DNA from: Planktosalinus sp963975935
GTDB lineage: Bacteria; Bacteroidota; Bacteroidia; Flavobacteriales; Flavobacteriaceae
DNA length: 64,000 nt
Reading direction: 5' to 3'
Assembly: GCA_963975935.1 (NCBI GenBank)
Contig: CAXBIQ010000001.1
Span: forward strand, 186,001-250,000
Shown here in pieces: positions 33,753-42,951 of the stretch. Both the position numbers and the translations under genes were made by a program. Position 1 is the stretch's first letter. Each line of letters opens with the position of its first letter. The notes beneath the pieces are model-generated. The model saw nothing but the letters and a program-made list of their open reading frames with translations. It had not been told where the DNA came from and ran no database searches.

Positions 33753-35393
33753 ATGAAAATTAACCTACATATATCAGCAAACATTTTTTTCCGCCATAAG
33801 GCTTTCTTGGCATTGGTGTTTGTTTTGACTTCTGTTTCTTTTTCATTTTCTCAGGTAAAAGCAACGCTGGATACCACAAATATCAAAATAGGTGAGGAGA
33901 TAAAATACAGCATTCAGGTTGAAGCAGATACTTCAGCAGTGGTTGCATTTCCTGAAGGTCAAAGTTTTTTACCACTTGAAGTCATTGAGTTTTACCCCAC
34001 AGATACAAGTTATCAGGAACAAAAAATTACCCTGATAAAAAAATACGGACTGACACAGTTTGACTCCGGCAGGTATGTGATACCGCAACAACAGGTGCGG
34101 GTTGATCAACAGGTTTTTTTCACAGACTCGCTTTGGGTTGAAGTTGCAGATGTTGAAGTAGATACCCTCAAGCAAAAAATGTTTGACATCAAGCCTGCGA
34201 TTGAAGTGCAACCGGTAAAGGGTGAGTGGACAGAAACACTTCTCTGGATTCTTCTTGGTCTGCTCGTTTTGGGTCTTTTGATTTACATTATTTTACGCCA
34301 GAAAAAGAAAATTGAAGAAGCTAAAAAGCAATTGCCTCCATTTGAAGAAGCTATTGTAGCTTTGAAGTCACTTGACAATTCGCAGTATTTAAAAGAAAAC
34401 CGTGTCAAAGACTATTATTCTTCCTTAACCGAAATTGTAAAACGTTACCTTGACCGTGAAGTCGATGAGGCTGCATTGGAGAGTACAACTGATGAGTTGA
34501 TTATGAAACTCGAGCTGCACAAAGATGCCGGGCATTTAAACTTTGACAAGGCCACAATCTTAAAACTTCGCGAAATTTTAAAGCGGGCAGATCTTATCAA
34601 ATTTGCAAAAATGCAAATGGAAAGCGGCCAGGCCCAATTGGACCGAACAGAAATTGAAGAAATTATCAAAGAAACACACGAATCCATTCCTGAACCCACA
34701 GAAGAGGAGCTGATGAAGGATGCCATGTATCAGCAGGAGCTTGAAAAGAAAAAGAAAAAAAGGAAAATGGCCATCATTGCTGCATCAATCCTTTCAGTTG
34801 TCGTACTCGCATATATTGCTTTTAGTTTTGTTTTTGGTTTTCAAGATGTGAAAGACGCAGTTTTTGGCAATTACACAAAAAGCCTGGCTGAAGGCGACTG
34901 GATTAAAAGTGAATATGGCAGTCCTGCAGTTACATTAGAAACCCCGGAGGTGCTCTCCAGAGAAATAACGTCTGATGATTTTATGATTTCAGATAACATT
35001 GAGGATGTATTCACCTTTGGAGATATTCAGAAAGAACTTTTTATCTATGTTGGGTCGTCTAAAGTTTCAGACCCCGGACAAGTTAATCTGGAAGCCGTCT
35101 TAGAAGAAAAATTGGTCTTACTGGAAGAAAACGGCGCTACCAATATGATTGTTAAAGATGAGCCGTTTACAACCAAAGAAGGTGTTGAAGGAATAAGAGC
35201 TTCAGGCGAATTCAATGTCAAATTGGGAGAGAATAAATACAAGCAGGATAAAAGTGAGTATGAGTTGTTTTTGTTTGCCCAGGACGGTGGCATTCAGGAA
35301 GTGCTTATTGTTATTGAAAAACAAGATTTTCATGCACAGCAAATCAAAGAGAGAATTTTTAAATCGATTGAAATAGAAGTTATACAAAAATGA
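33753..35393 (+). CDS. Bat-operon membrane protein with extra C-terminal domain
   Basis: A 546-residue protein without a firm family name. It has a signal sequence or N-terminal anchor (residues 10-34), a periplasmic domain reminiscent of BatD (35-155), a membrane segment (about 162-182), a cytoplasmic charged helical stretch (185-338) resembling the middle of BatD/DUF4381 proteins, a second membrane segment (about 339-362) and a C-terminal domain of 180 residues that I do not recognise. It overlaps batA by 4 nt (ATGA). Its place between DUF58 and batA suggests a structural part of the same complex. Confidence 0.6.
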   Translation: MKINLHISANIFFRHKAFLALVFVLTSVSFSFSQVKATLDTTNIKIGEEIKYSIQVEADTSAVVAFPEGQSFLPLEVIEFYPTDTSYQEQKITLIKKYGLTQFDSGRYVIPQQQVRVDQQVFFTDSLWVEVADVEVDTLKQKMFDIKPAIEVQPVKGEWTETLLWILLGLLVLGLLIYIILRQKKKIEEAKKQLPPFEEAIVALKSLDNSQYLKENRVKDYYSSLTEIVKRYLDREVDEAALESTTDELIMKLELHKDAGHLNFDKATILKLREILKRADLIKFAKMQMESGQAQLDRTEIEEIIKETHESIPEPTEEELMKDAMYQQELEKKKKKRKMAIIAASILSVVVLAYIAFSFVFGFQDVKDAVFGNYTKSLAEGDWIKSEYGSPAVTLETPEVLSREITSDDFMISDNIEDVFTFGDIQKELFIYVGSSKVSDPGQVNLEAVLEEKLVLLEENGATNMIVKDEPFTTKEGVEGIRASGEFNVKLGENKYKQDKSEYELFLFAQDGGIQEVLIVIEKQDFHAQQIKERIFKSIEIEVIQK

Positions 35394-36397
35394 TTGCATT
35401 ACAGTTTGAATTTGCAAATCCTGAGTTCTTCTGGTTGTTTTTACTACTGCCATTTGCGATAGCATGGTTTATATGGAGGCGAAATAAAATTACAGCTTCT
35501 GTAAAATTATCAACCTTAAAAGGGTTCAAATCAAGTTCAAATTGGTTGGCAAAATTTCGTCCTGTGTTGATAGTGTTGCGGCTTTTGGCCTTAGCATTGT
35601 TAATAGTGGCAATGACCAGGCCCAGACTAGTTGATACCACTTCAAAAATCAAAAAAACAGAAGGCATCGATATTATAATGGCTATGGATGTTTCAGGAAG
35701 TATGCTTGCAAGAGATTTAAAACCAAACAGACTGGAGGCATTAAAAAGGGTTGCGAAAGACTTTGTTTTGGACAGGCCCAGTGACCGCATAGGGATCGTC
35801 ATATATGCCGGGGAGAGTTATACCCAGGTTCCATTGACCATAGACAAGAGGATTGTTGGTAACGCCATAGATGAAATTAAATATAACAATGTTATTGAAG
35901 ATGGCACAGCTATTGGGATGGGTCTTGCCACAGCAGTAAACCGGCTAAAAGACAGTGAATCTGAAGGAAAGGTTATTATCTTGCTCACAGATGGAGTTAA
36001 TAATACTGGGGTGATTGACCCCAGAATTGCAGCTGAACTGGCTATTGAATTTGGCATTAAAGTTTATGGTATTGGCATTGGCACAACAGGAATGGCACCC
36101 TCACCTGTAGCAATAAACCCTGACGGAAGTTTCCGATATGCTAATATGCCGGTTGAAATTGATGAAGAATTGCTAAGAGAGATTTCAGATGCCACCGGCG
36201 GGATTTATTTCAGGGCCTCAAGCAATACAAAACTCGAAGAGGTTTATGAAGAAATAAACAAACTTGAAAAAACTGAAATTGAAGAATTTCAATACACAAA
36301 TTACGAAGAAAAATTCAGGCCTTTTGCACTTTGGGCATTAGGCTTGCTGGCCTTTGAAATGCTGTTGCGTTTTACACTTTTTAGAAGTTTTATATAA
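35390..36397 (+). CDS. batA: BatA, VWA-domain membrane protein
   Basis: A 335-residue inner-membrane protein with two N-terminal membrane segments (about 12-30 and 57-76), a VWA domain and a C-terminal membrane segment (about 311-330). The metal site is complete: D100-x-S102-x-S104 in MAMDVSGS, T173 in EDGTAIG and LLTDG (198-202). The Bat genes were named for aerotolerance in Bacteroides fragilis, and the exact mechanism is not known. batB begins immediately after the stop codon with no gap. Confidence 0.9.
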   Translation: MIALQFEFANPEFFWLFLLLPFAIAWFIWRRNKITASVKLSTLKGFKSSSNWLAKFRPVLIVLRLLALALLIVAMTRPRLVDTTSKIKKTEGIDIIMAMDVSGSMLARDLKPNRLEALKRVAKDFVLDRPSDRIGIVIYAGESYTQVPLTIDKRIVGNAIDEIKYNNVIEDGTAIGMGLATAVNRLKDSESEGKVIILLTDGVNNTGVIDPRIAAELAIEFGIKVYGIGIGTTGMAPSPVAINPDGSFRYANMPVEIDEELLREISDATGGIYFRASSNTKLEEVYEEINKLEKTEIEEFQYTNYEEKFRPFALWALGLLAFEMLLRFTLFRSFI

Positions 36398-37441
36398 ATG
36401 TATCAACTGGAAGAAACATATTATTTTTATTTACTTGGGCTCATACCCCTGGTGTTGTTGATGTTTTTTATTTTGCATGTATGGAAAAAGAGGGCACAAA
36501 AAAGATTTGCAAACAGAGAGGCCCTCTCCAGGTTAAGTCCGGCACGATCAACTTTTAAGCCCGTTTTAAAACTGGTATTTATACTGTTGGCTTTATTTTT
36601 TATTGTTATTGCTTTGGTTAATCCAAGAATTGGTACAAAGTTAGAAGAAGTGAAAAGAGAAGGTGTTGACATTGTTTTTGCTATTGATGTCTCAAAAAGC
36701 ATGCTCTCAGAAGATATTGCCCCAAACAGACTGGAGAAATCTAAGCAATTGGTCTCACAAATCATAAACTCCCTGGGGGGAGACCGTGTGGGTATAGTGG
36801 GATATGCCGGTAGTGCTTTTCCACAGCTGCCCATCACTACAGATTATAATGCCGCAAGGATGTTTCTCAATTCAATGAACACAGATATGGTTTCCTCACA
36901 AGGAACCGCAATTGCAGAAGCTATTGAACTGGCCAAGACATATTATGATGAAGAAGACCAGACCAACCGCGTTTTAATTATTATTTCTGACGGTGAAGAT
37001 CACCAGGGAAATGTAGAAGCCATCACAAATGAAGCGGCTGAAGTGGGTATAAAAATAATTACCGTGGGTGTAGGTACCCTTTCCGGAGGTCCCATTCCCA
37101 TTAAAAAAAATGGTGTCTTGCAGGAATATGTAAGAGACAATACCGGCGAGCGAGTCGTGACAAAAATGGAAGAACAGATGCTCAAAGAAATTTCAGACCA
37201 AACAGGCGGCATTTACATTTCAGGGACTTCAACCTCAGCAGTAGTGGAAGAAGTCAATGAGTATCTAAACAAGCTGGATCAACAAGAATTTGAATCCATG
37301 CAATTTGCAGACTTCAAAAGTTGGTTTCAGTGGTTTTTAGGCGCTTCACTGCTGTTATTGTTTCTGGAGATCTTCCTTCTAGAACGAAAAACATCCTGGC
37401 TTGAGCGACTTAATTTATTTAATGAAAAGAAAAATGAATAG
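36398..37441 (+). CDS. batB: BatB, VWA-domain membrane protein
   Basis: A 347-residue paralogue of BatA with the same layout: two N-terminal membrane segments, a VWA domain with D97-x-S99-x-S101 (AIDVSKS), GTAIAEAI and IISDGEDHQG, and a C-terminal membrane segment (about 307-327). Its start directly follows the batA stop (TAAATG). Its 3' end overlaps the batC start by 8 or 20 nt depending on which ATG batC uses. Confidence 0.9.
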   Translation: MYQLEETYYFYLLGLIPLVLLMFFILHVWKKRAQKRFANREALSRLSPARSTFKPVLKLVFILLALFFIVIALVNPRIGTKLEEVKREGVDIVFAIDVSKSMLSEDIAPNRLEKSKQLVSQIINSLGGDRVGIVGYAGSAFPQLPITTDYNAARMFLNSMNTDMVSSQGTAIAEAIELAKTYYDEEDQTNRVLIIISDGEDHQGNVEAITNEAAEVGIKIITVGVGTLSGGPIPIKKNGVLQEYVRDNTGERVVTKMEEQMLKEISDQTGGIYISGTSTSAVVEEVNEYLNKLDQQEFESMQFADFKSWFQWFLGASLLLLFLEIFLLERKTSWLERLNLFNEKKNE

Positions 37442-38237
37442 AATATTGGTAGTACTTGTAATGTTGTATTTCCCATTGGTTTTTTCACAAACCAAAGAGG
37501 AAAAGCTGCGTGCAAAAGAAAACCAACATTTGCTCGCTGAAGCAGAAGAACGTTTGGAAGCAGGAGATTTTTCAAAAGCTGAAGCAAATTACAGAAAAGT
37601 TATAGCACGCGATTCAAAGAATACTGAAGCTAAATACAATCTGGGTAATGCTTACTATTCACGGGATAAAAACAGGGAAGCAGGAAAACGCTATGTGGAA
37701 GCAGCAGAAGTAGCTACAACTAAGTCTCAAAAGCATAAGGTTTACCACAACCTGGGCAATACTCTTATGAACGAAAAGGAGTATAGAGGTGCTGTTGAAG
37801 CATATAAAAATGCCCTCCGCAACGATCCTACTGACGATGAAACCCGATATAACCTGGCACTCGCAAAGAAAATGCTTGAAGAACACGGTGACCAGGGCGG
37901 TGGCGGAGAAGACGATAAAGAGGAAGAACAAGAAGACAAAAAAGAGGAAGGCGATAACCAGGAAGATGAAAATCAAGGAGATGAGGGACAAGACAATGAA
38001 GATAAAGGAGATGAAGGAGAAGACGAGCCAGAGCAAAATGCAGATGATAAAAATGAAGAAGGTGAGCCTAAAGAGCAGGAAAGTCAGGGGCAACCGCAGC
38101 CTGCAGAAGGCAAGCTGTCACCTCAGCAAATACAAAGTTTGCTCGAAGCCATGAACAATGAAGAAAAGAAAGTTCAGGATAAAATTAATGCCGAGAAACA
38201 AAAAGGGGTTAAAGTGAAACCTGAAAAAGATTGGTAA
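37422..38237 (+). CDS. batC: BatC, TPR protein with acidic tail
   Basis: A 271-residue exported protein: a signal peptide (about 1-23), three or so TPR repeats (about 35-150, including AKYNLGNAYYSRD and VYHNLGNTLMN), then a very acidic low-complexity region (163-220) rich in Glu, Asp, Gln, Asn and Gly, and a basic end. The acidic run is typical of BatC. The ATG at 37422 (MKRKMNR) or 37434 (MNR) are both possible. The first has the more basic N-terminus. It overlaps batB. Confidence 0.88.
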   Translation: MKRKMNRILVVLVMLYFPLVFSQTKEEKLRAKENQHLLAEAEERLEAGDFSKAEANYRKVIARDSKNTEAKYNLGNAYYSRDKNREAGKRYVEAAEVATTKSQKHKVYHNLGNTLMNEKEYRGAVEAYKNALRNDPTDDETRYNLALAKKMLEEHGDQGGGGEDDKEEEQEDKKEEGDNQEDENQGDEGQDNEDKGDEGEDEPEQNADDKNEEGEPKEQESQGQPQPAEGKLSPQQIQSLLEAMNNEEKKVQDKINAEKQKGVKVKPEKDW

Positions 38238-38299
38238 AAAAATCTTAAAACCCATTGAGTTACAAAAAATTAGTATAATTTTTGATCCATTCAATAGAA

Positions 38300-38323
38300 A
38301 TGGAAGAGGAGGAATTAAAATGA
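38300..38323 (+). promoter_or_regulatory. Strong ribosome-binding site and seven-codon minicistron before batD
   Basis: AGGAGG (38307-38312) lies 7 nt before the batD ATG, an unusually strong Shine-Dalgarno site for this phylum. The same stretch encodes ATG plus six codons (MEEEELK) ending in a TGA that overlaps the batD ATG as ATGA. This could be a coupling device or a chance consequence of the purine-rich site. Confidence 0.5.
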
Positions 38324-40083
38324 CACGAAACTTTTTATTAATTACAGCACTTTTTTTCCTAGCAGGAAGTGTCTTGGCACAGGTAAAATTTGAAGCCAAG
38401 GTAAGCAAAGAAAAACTTGGCGTCAATGAACGTTTGCGGGTCGATTTTGAAATGAATCAGGATGGGGATAATTTTCAACCCCCAAATTTTAATGGCTTCA
38501 GAATTGTAGCAGGGCCCAACCAGTCTGTAAGCAATATGTGGATTAACGGCAAACGCACATATTCAAAAACATACAGTTATTTTTTATCACCCACAGCCAG
38601 GGGTTCTTTTACCCTCGGCCAGGCATCTATTGAAATTGATGGCGAAACCTATAAAACCATTCCCATTGATGTTGAAGTGACCGCTGCAGTTGATGAGCCC
38701 AAAGATGGAGAAAACAATGATATTGCCTCTGAAGGCGACATCCATCTGGTTGCAGAAGTTTCAAAAGCAAATCCCTACTTAAATGAGGCTATAACTGTTG
38801 TATACAAGCTTTACGTTTCACCTGAAACCTCTGTTAGCGGATGGCGTGTAATAGACAGTCCAAAATTTGCAGATTTCTGGAGTCAAAACACAGATAACAA
38901 CCAGATGCAGGTCTATGAAGGTACTTATAAGGGGAAACCTTATCGTTATGCAATTTTAAGAAGCACGGTCCTTTATCCGCAAAAAACGGGAGAGCTGGAA
39001 TTAGAGCCTTTATCCCTCGATGTTCAGGTTGAAGTGAGAACAAATAAAAGAGATATTTTTGGAAGGCCTTTTATGACAAGGGTTAACAAAACAGTCTCTG
39101 CAGGCACCCGAACCATTGATGTTAAATCCTTGCCGGAAGAAGGAAAACCAGCTGATTTTAGTGGGGCTGTCGGTAAATTTGATTTTAAAGTAAAAACAAA
39201 CAAAACCAAACTGGATGCTACAGAATCTCTTGAGGCAACTGTGGAAGTTTCAGGGAACGGTAATTTAAAACTTTTTAAGCCGCCCACACTTGTTGCACCA
39301 AATTCATTTGAAACTTATGAGCCGGAGTTCAAAGACAGGGTAAGTACAACACAAAACGGTATGCGGGGCAGTATCTCTGATAGTTATACCATTATTCCGC
39401 AATTTCAAGGGTCATACTCAATAGCACCCATTTCTTTCAGTTATTTTGACCCGGAGTCAAACAGTTATAAAACCATTACTTCAGATGAGATTGTCATTGA
39501 CGTTGAAAGAGGACCGGTAGCAGACAGCAATTCTATCGGCACGAATACAGGGTTTAAACAGCCCGTGGTCCTTTCGCAAGAGCAGTTTAAGTATATAAAA
39601 TTAAGACCTCAATTAACCGAACTTAATAAAGAACACTTTTTTAAATCACCCTTATTTTGGTCTTTGCTCGGCTCACCGGTTCTTTTGATTCCTCTATTTA
39701 TAGTTGCCGGAAGAAGAAAAAAAGCCCTGGAAAATGACGTGGAAGGTCAGCGATTGAGAAAAGCAAACAGACTTGCTAAAAAATATTTGTCTGAAGCAAA
39801 GAAAAATACCGGTGATCAAAAGTTGTTTTATGAATCTTTGGAAAGAGCTTTGCACAATTATCTAAAAGCAAAACTATCTATCGAAACTTCAGATTTCTCA
39901 AAAGAACGCATTGAAGAGCTCTTGCAGGAACGGGGTGTTACCGGCGAGACTAGCGAAGCTTTCATCAGTATTTTGAAAAGTTGTGAATATGCGCGGTATA
40001 CCCCCACCAGTGAAGGTGAAATACAAACAGATTACAATAATGCAGCTGAGGTAATTTCTTCAATTGATAAACAAATTTCATAA
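38320..40083 (+). CDS. batD: BatD, oxygen-tolerance membrane protein
   Basis: A 587-residue BatD-family protein: a signal peptide (MTRNFLLITALFFLAGSVLAQ), several periplasmic immunoglobulin-like beta domains (about 22-400), one membrane segment (about 445-464) followed by a basic stop-transfer patch (GRRKK), and a cytoplasmic helical domain. It follows batC after 82 nt, the largest gap within the bat part of the operon, and has its own strong ribosome-binding site. Confidence 0.9.
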   Translation: MTRNFLLITALFFLAGSVLAQVKFEAKVSKEKLGVNERLRVDFEMNQDGDNFQPPNFNGFRIVAGPNQSVSNMWINGKRTYSKTYSYFLSPTARGSFTLGQASIEIDGETYKTIPIDVEVTAAVDEPKDGENNDIASEGDIHLVAEVSKANPYLNEAITVVYKLYVSPETSVSGWRVIDSPKFADFWSQNTDNNQMQVYEGTYKGKPYRYAILRSTVLYPQKTGELELEPLSLDVQVEVRTNKRDIFGRPFMTRVNKTVSAGTRTIDVKSLPEEGKPADFSGAVGKFDFKVKTNKTKLDATESLEATVEVSGNGNLKLFKPPTLVAPNSFETYEPEFKDRVSTTQNGMRGSISDSYTIIPQFQGSYSIAPISFSYFDPESNSYKTITSDEIVIDVERGPVADSNSIGTNTGFKQPVVLSQEQFKYIKLRPQLTELNKEHFFKSPLFWSLLGSPVLLIPLFIVAGRRKKALENDVEGQRLRKANRLAKKYLSEAKKNTGDQKLFYESLERALHNYLKAKLSIETSDFSKERIEELLQERGVTGETSEAFISILKSCEYARYTPTSEGEIQTDYNNAAEVISSIDKQIS

Positions 40084-40085
40084 CG

Positions 40086-40835
40086 ATGAAGAAGATACTT
40101 TTAATTTTAATGGCATTTTTGTCTGTCGTTTCATTTTCTCAAAACTCAGAGAAGTTTGAAAAAGGGAAAACCCACTATAAAGAGGCAAACTATGAAGCGG
40201 CTATCAGTGCCTGGGAAAGCATATTGGAATCTGGTGAACACTCTGCAGCATTATATTACAATCTAGGCAATGCATATTTCAAGGCAGAGCAGATAGCACC
40301 CAGCATTTATTATTATGAAAAAGCACTGCAGTTAGCTCCTGCTGACTCAGAAATTAAAAACAATCTGGCCATAGCCCAAAGCCGGACTATTGATGCCATT
40401 GAACCGGCTCCTGAAAATTTCTTTTCAAGCTGGCTAAATAAAATATCCAATATATTCACTTTTGATAGCTGGGCCTGGATAACGGTATTTTTTGTGCTGA
40501 GTTTTACAGTTTTGTTTTTACTTTATTACTATTCCAGCGTAAGCTCAAAGAAAAGACTGCTGTTTACATTATCATTTATAGCTCTGTTTTTTGCCTTTAC
40601 GAGTTTTTCATTTGCCTTTCTCACTTATGACAAAGTTGAAAATGAACGCACGGCTATTATTTTTGCTCAAAGCACACAAGTGCGGAGTGAACCTTTAGAC
40701 CGCAGTGAGGTTTCCTTTGTATTACATGAAGGAACAAAAGTTACCATAACTGAAGAAGATGATGATTGGAGCCGCATTCTTTTGTCTGACGGAAAAGAAG
40801 GCTGGATTTTAAGGAATGATTTAAAAGAATTATAG
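40086..40835 (+). CDS. batE: BatE, TPR and SH3-domain membrane protein
   Basis: A 249-residue protein with a signal peptide (MKKILLILMAFLSVVSFSQ), two TPR units (about 20-95, YYNLGNAYFKAEQ), two membrane segments (about 125-150 and 157-180) and a C-terminal bacterial SH3 domain (about 195-249, VRSEPLDRSEVSFVLHEG and GWI). It starts 2 nt after batD and closes the operon. No clear terminator follows. Confidence 0.88.
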   Translation: MKKILLILMAFLSVVSFSQNSEKFEKGKTHYKEANYEAAISAWESILESGEHSAALYYNLGNAYFKAEQIAPSIYYYEKALQLAPADSEIKNNLAIAQSRTIDAIEPAPENFFSSWLNKISNIFTFDSWAWITVFFVLSFTVLFLLYYYSSVSSKKRLLFTLSFIALFFAFTSFSFAFLTYDKVENERTAIIFAQSTQVRSEPLDRSEVSFVLHEGTKVTITEEDDDWSRILLSDGKEGWILRNDLKEL

Positions 40836-40885
40836 AGGTATATAGAATTAATATTGTCTTAACAAATATTAGTCATAACAATTTG

Positions 40886-40893
40886 TATTTTTG
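40886..40893 (+). promoter_or_regulatory. -7 box before the small membrane protein and SulP genes
   Basis: TATTTTTG matches the consensus. It overlaps a possible TTG start at 40891 and so favours the GTG start at 40918, with a leader of about 20 nt. The only nearby TTG (40854-40856) is too far upstream for a -33 box. Confidence 0.5.
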
Positions 40894-40917
40894 CAGCAGC
40901 TAAAAAACCATCTTGAA

Positions 40918-41217
40918 GTGAAGGATATTTGTATCTTTTTTATTATAATTTTTTCTCTTTTTTTAGTGACTCCTACAGTGGTCACAGTAATTAAAAATAG
41001 TATTGATATTTCCTATGTTTATAGTGTCAATGAAGAAGAGAAAAACAATTCTGAAGAAAGGACTTTTTCTGAAAAGCATACAAAGTTCATCAATAAATAT
41101 TTAACCCTTTCTCTGGGGTTAATGGAGTTTTCAGAATCAAACTTCTCAACACTCCTTAATAAGCACTGGTCTACAGTCTATTTTGAGTTAAACTCCCCTC
41201 CTCCCGAATATATTTAG
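40918..41217 (+). CDS. Small membrane-anchored protein upstream of SulP transporter
   Basis: A 99-residue protein with one N-terminal membrane segment or signal (MKDICIFFIIIFSLFLVTP), then a polar tail with VNEEEKN and SPPPEY. I do not recognise a family, though small proteins of this sort sit before SulP genes in related genomes. The GTG start is inferred from the -7 box at 40886-40893. A TTG start at 40891 would lie inside the promoter. It may function with the transporter that follows 88 nt later. Confidence 0.55.
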   Translation: MKDICIFFIIIFSLFLVTPTVVTVIKNSIDISYVYSVNEEEKNNSEERTFSEKHTKFINKYLTLSLGLMEFSESNFSTLLNKHWSTVYFELNSPPPEYI

Positions 41218-41305
41218 TATTTCACTAATCTTATTATTTCACGAAAACTAATTATAACTATTCTTAAACTATATTATGGTTTGAGACTAAATATTATTTT
41301 ACATT

Positions 41306-42886
41306 ATGTTTAAACATATAAAAAAGGACCTTCCTGCGAGTTTGGTCGTGTTTTTTGTTGCCTTACCTCTTTGTTTAGGTATTGCCCTTGCCAGTGGGGC
41401 ACCATTGTTTTCCGGTTTGATTGCCGGAGTTATTGGCGGTATTGTTGTTGGATCTATATCAGGCTCCTCTTTGGGAGTTAGTGGTCCTGCAGCGGGCTTG
41501 GCAGTTATCGTGCTCAATGCCATTACATCCTTAGGAGCTTATGAGAGCTTTTTACTTGCGGTGGTTTTTGCCGGTATTCTACAAGTTGTTTTAGGAATTC
41601 TAAAAGCAGGGGTGGTAGGCTATTATTTTCCCTCTTCAGTTATTAAAGGGATGCTTGCCGCTATTGGTATCATAATATTTGTACAGCAAATACCTCACGC
41701 TTTTGGATATAACAGGGCATATGCAGGAGATACACGATCTCTGTTTTCAAAAGATGAATCTTTATTGACTGCTTTGAGCCAGACTCTTGATGCAATTTCT
41801 ACAGGTGCTGTTATAGTTACTGCGATTTCATTAATTATCCTTTTGACCTGGGAAAAAATACTATCTAAGAAGAGTCAGTTTTTTAAGATTGTTCCCGGAC
41901 CCTTGGTAGCAGTTGTTATGGGGGTTGTTTATCAGGTGATTTTTGGCAACAGTAATTCTGAACTTGCTATTGACCCCCGAAACCTTGTATCTGTTCCTAT
42001 ACCTGATAGCTTTGATTCATTTATTGGACAGTTCACCCTGCCCGATTTTTCTCAAATTGGGAATACAGAAATCTATGTTGTTGCTGTGACACTTGCCATT
42101 GTTGCCAGTCTGGAAACCTTATTGAGTGTAGAAGCGACAGATAAGCTTGACCCACGAAAAAGGGTAACTCCCACAAACAGGGAGCTTGTTGCCCAGGGAG
42201 TGGGAAATACTTTTTCAGGCCTTATTGGCGGACTTCCCATCACTCAGGTGATTGTGAGGAGTTCAGCAAATATTCAAACCGGTGCAAGAACAAAACTTTC
42301 AGCAATACTCCATGGGTTCTTTTTGATTGCAAGTGTTATTTTGATACCGCATATCCTTAATTTAATACCACTTGCTGTTTTGGCAGCTGTATTATTGGTC
42401 ATTGGGTATAAACTTGCAAATCCAAAGCAATTTGTGCAAATTTTTAAATTGGGTAAAACACAATTTATTCCCTTTGTGACAACTGTTATTGCTATTGTTG
42501 CCACAGACCTTTTAACGGGTATTCTTTTAGGTCTTGCCATTGGGTTTATAACCATTCTAGTAAACAGTTATAAAAACTCTCACTTCTTGCATATTGAAGA
42601 TAAGAGCAATGGAAAGCATAAAATTAAAATGACCCTTGCTGAGGAAGTTACATTTTTAAATAAGGGGTCAATTTTAAGGGAACTTGACAATTTGCCCAAG
42701 AACACATATCTTGAACTTGACGTGAGGAATACAAGAGTTTTAGACTATGATGTTCTTGAAATCCTGGAAGAATTTTCCATAAAGGCAAAAAACAGGAACA
42801 TTACAATTCACTTAATTTCTGAAAGGGGCAATATTGAAAACCCGGATAGTTTTAAAGAATTTTTCGGATTAAAAGAAACCGCCTAA
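41306..42886 (+). CDS. SulP-family inorganic anion transporter with STAS domain
   Basis: A 526-residue inner-membrane transporter. The membrane domain (about 10-410) opens with ASLVVFFVALPLCLGIALASG and contains GVSGPAAGLAV, the SulP signature area, and NTFSGLIGGLPITQV. The C-terminal STAS domain (about 435-526) includes NTRVLDYDVLEILEEF. SulP proteins carry sulfate, bicarbonate or other anions. With carbonic anhydrase directly downstream, bicarbonate is the most likely substrate, but this is inferred from context. Confidence 0.9.
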   Translation: MFKHIKKDLPASLVVFFVALPLCLGIALASGAPLFSGLIAGVIGGIVVGSISGSSLGVSGPAAGLAVIVLNAITSLGAYESFLLAVVFAGILQVVLGILKAGVVGYYFPSSVIKGMLAAIGIIIFVQQIPHAFGYNRAYAGDTRSLFSKDESLLTALSQTLDAISTGAVIVTAISLIILLTWEKILSKKSQFFKIVPGPLVAVVMGVVYQVIFGNSNSELAIDPRNLVSVPIPDSFDSFIGQFTLPDFSQIGNTEIYVVAVTLAIVASLETLLSVEATDKLDPRKRVTPTNRELVAQGVGNTFSGLIGGLPITQVIVRSSANIQTGARTKLSAILHGFFLIASVILIPHILNLIPLAVLAAVLLVIGYKLANPKQFVQIFKLGKTQFIPFVTTVIAIVATDLLTGILLGLAIGFITILVNSYKNSHFLHIEDKSNGKHKIKMTLAEEVTFLNKGSILRELDNLPKNTYLELDVRNTRVLDYDVLEILEEFSIKAKNRNITIHLISERGNIENPDSFKEFFGLKETA

Positions 42887-42951
42887 TTTGAATCAACAAC
42901 AGTAAATTAACAATTTTAAATCAGTAATTTTATAACTTAAAACATAGTATT

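Noticed and set aside
36525..36540. AGGTTAAGT inside batB, part of the sRNA loop sequence
   Set aside because: Only 9 nt match, in a coding region; expected by chance in 64 kb.
37659..38093. 144-residue minus-strand reading frame opposite batC
   Set aside because: It is the antisense of the acidic low-complexity tail of batC; repeated Glu/Asp codons give long open antisense frames rich in Phe, Leu and Ile.
38118..38426. 102-residue minus-strand frame spanning the batC-batD gap
   Set aside because: It overlaps two well supported genes and has no start signal or family resemblance.
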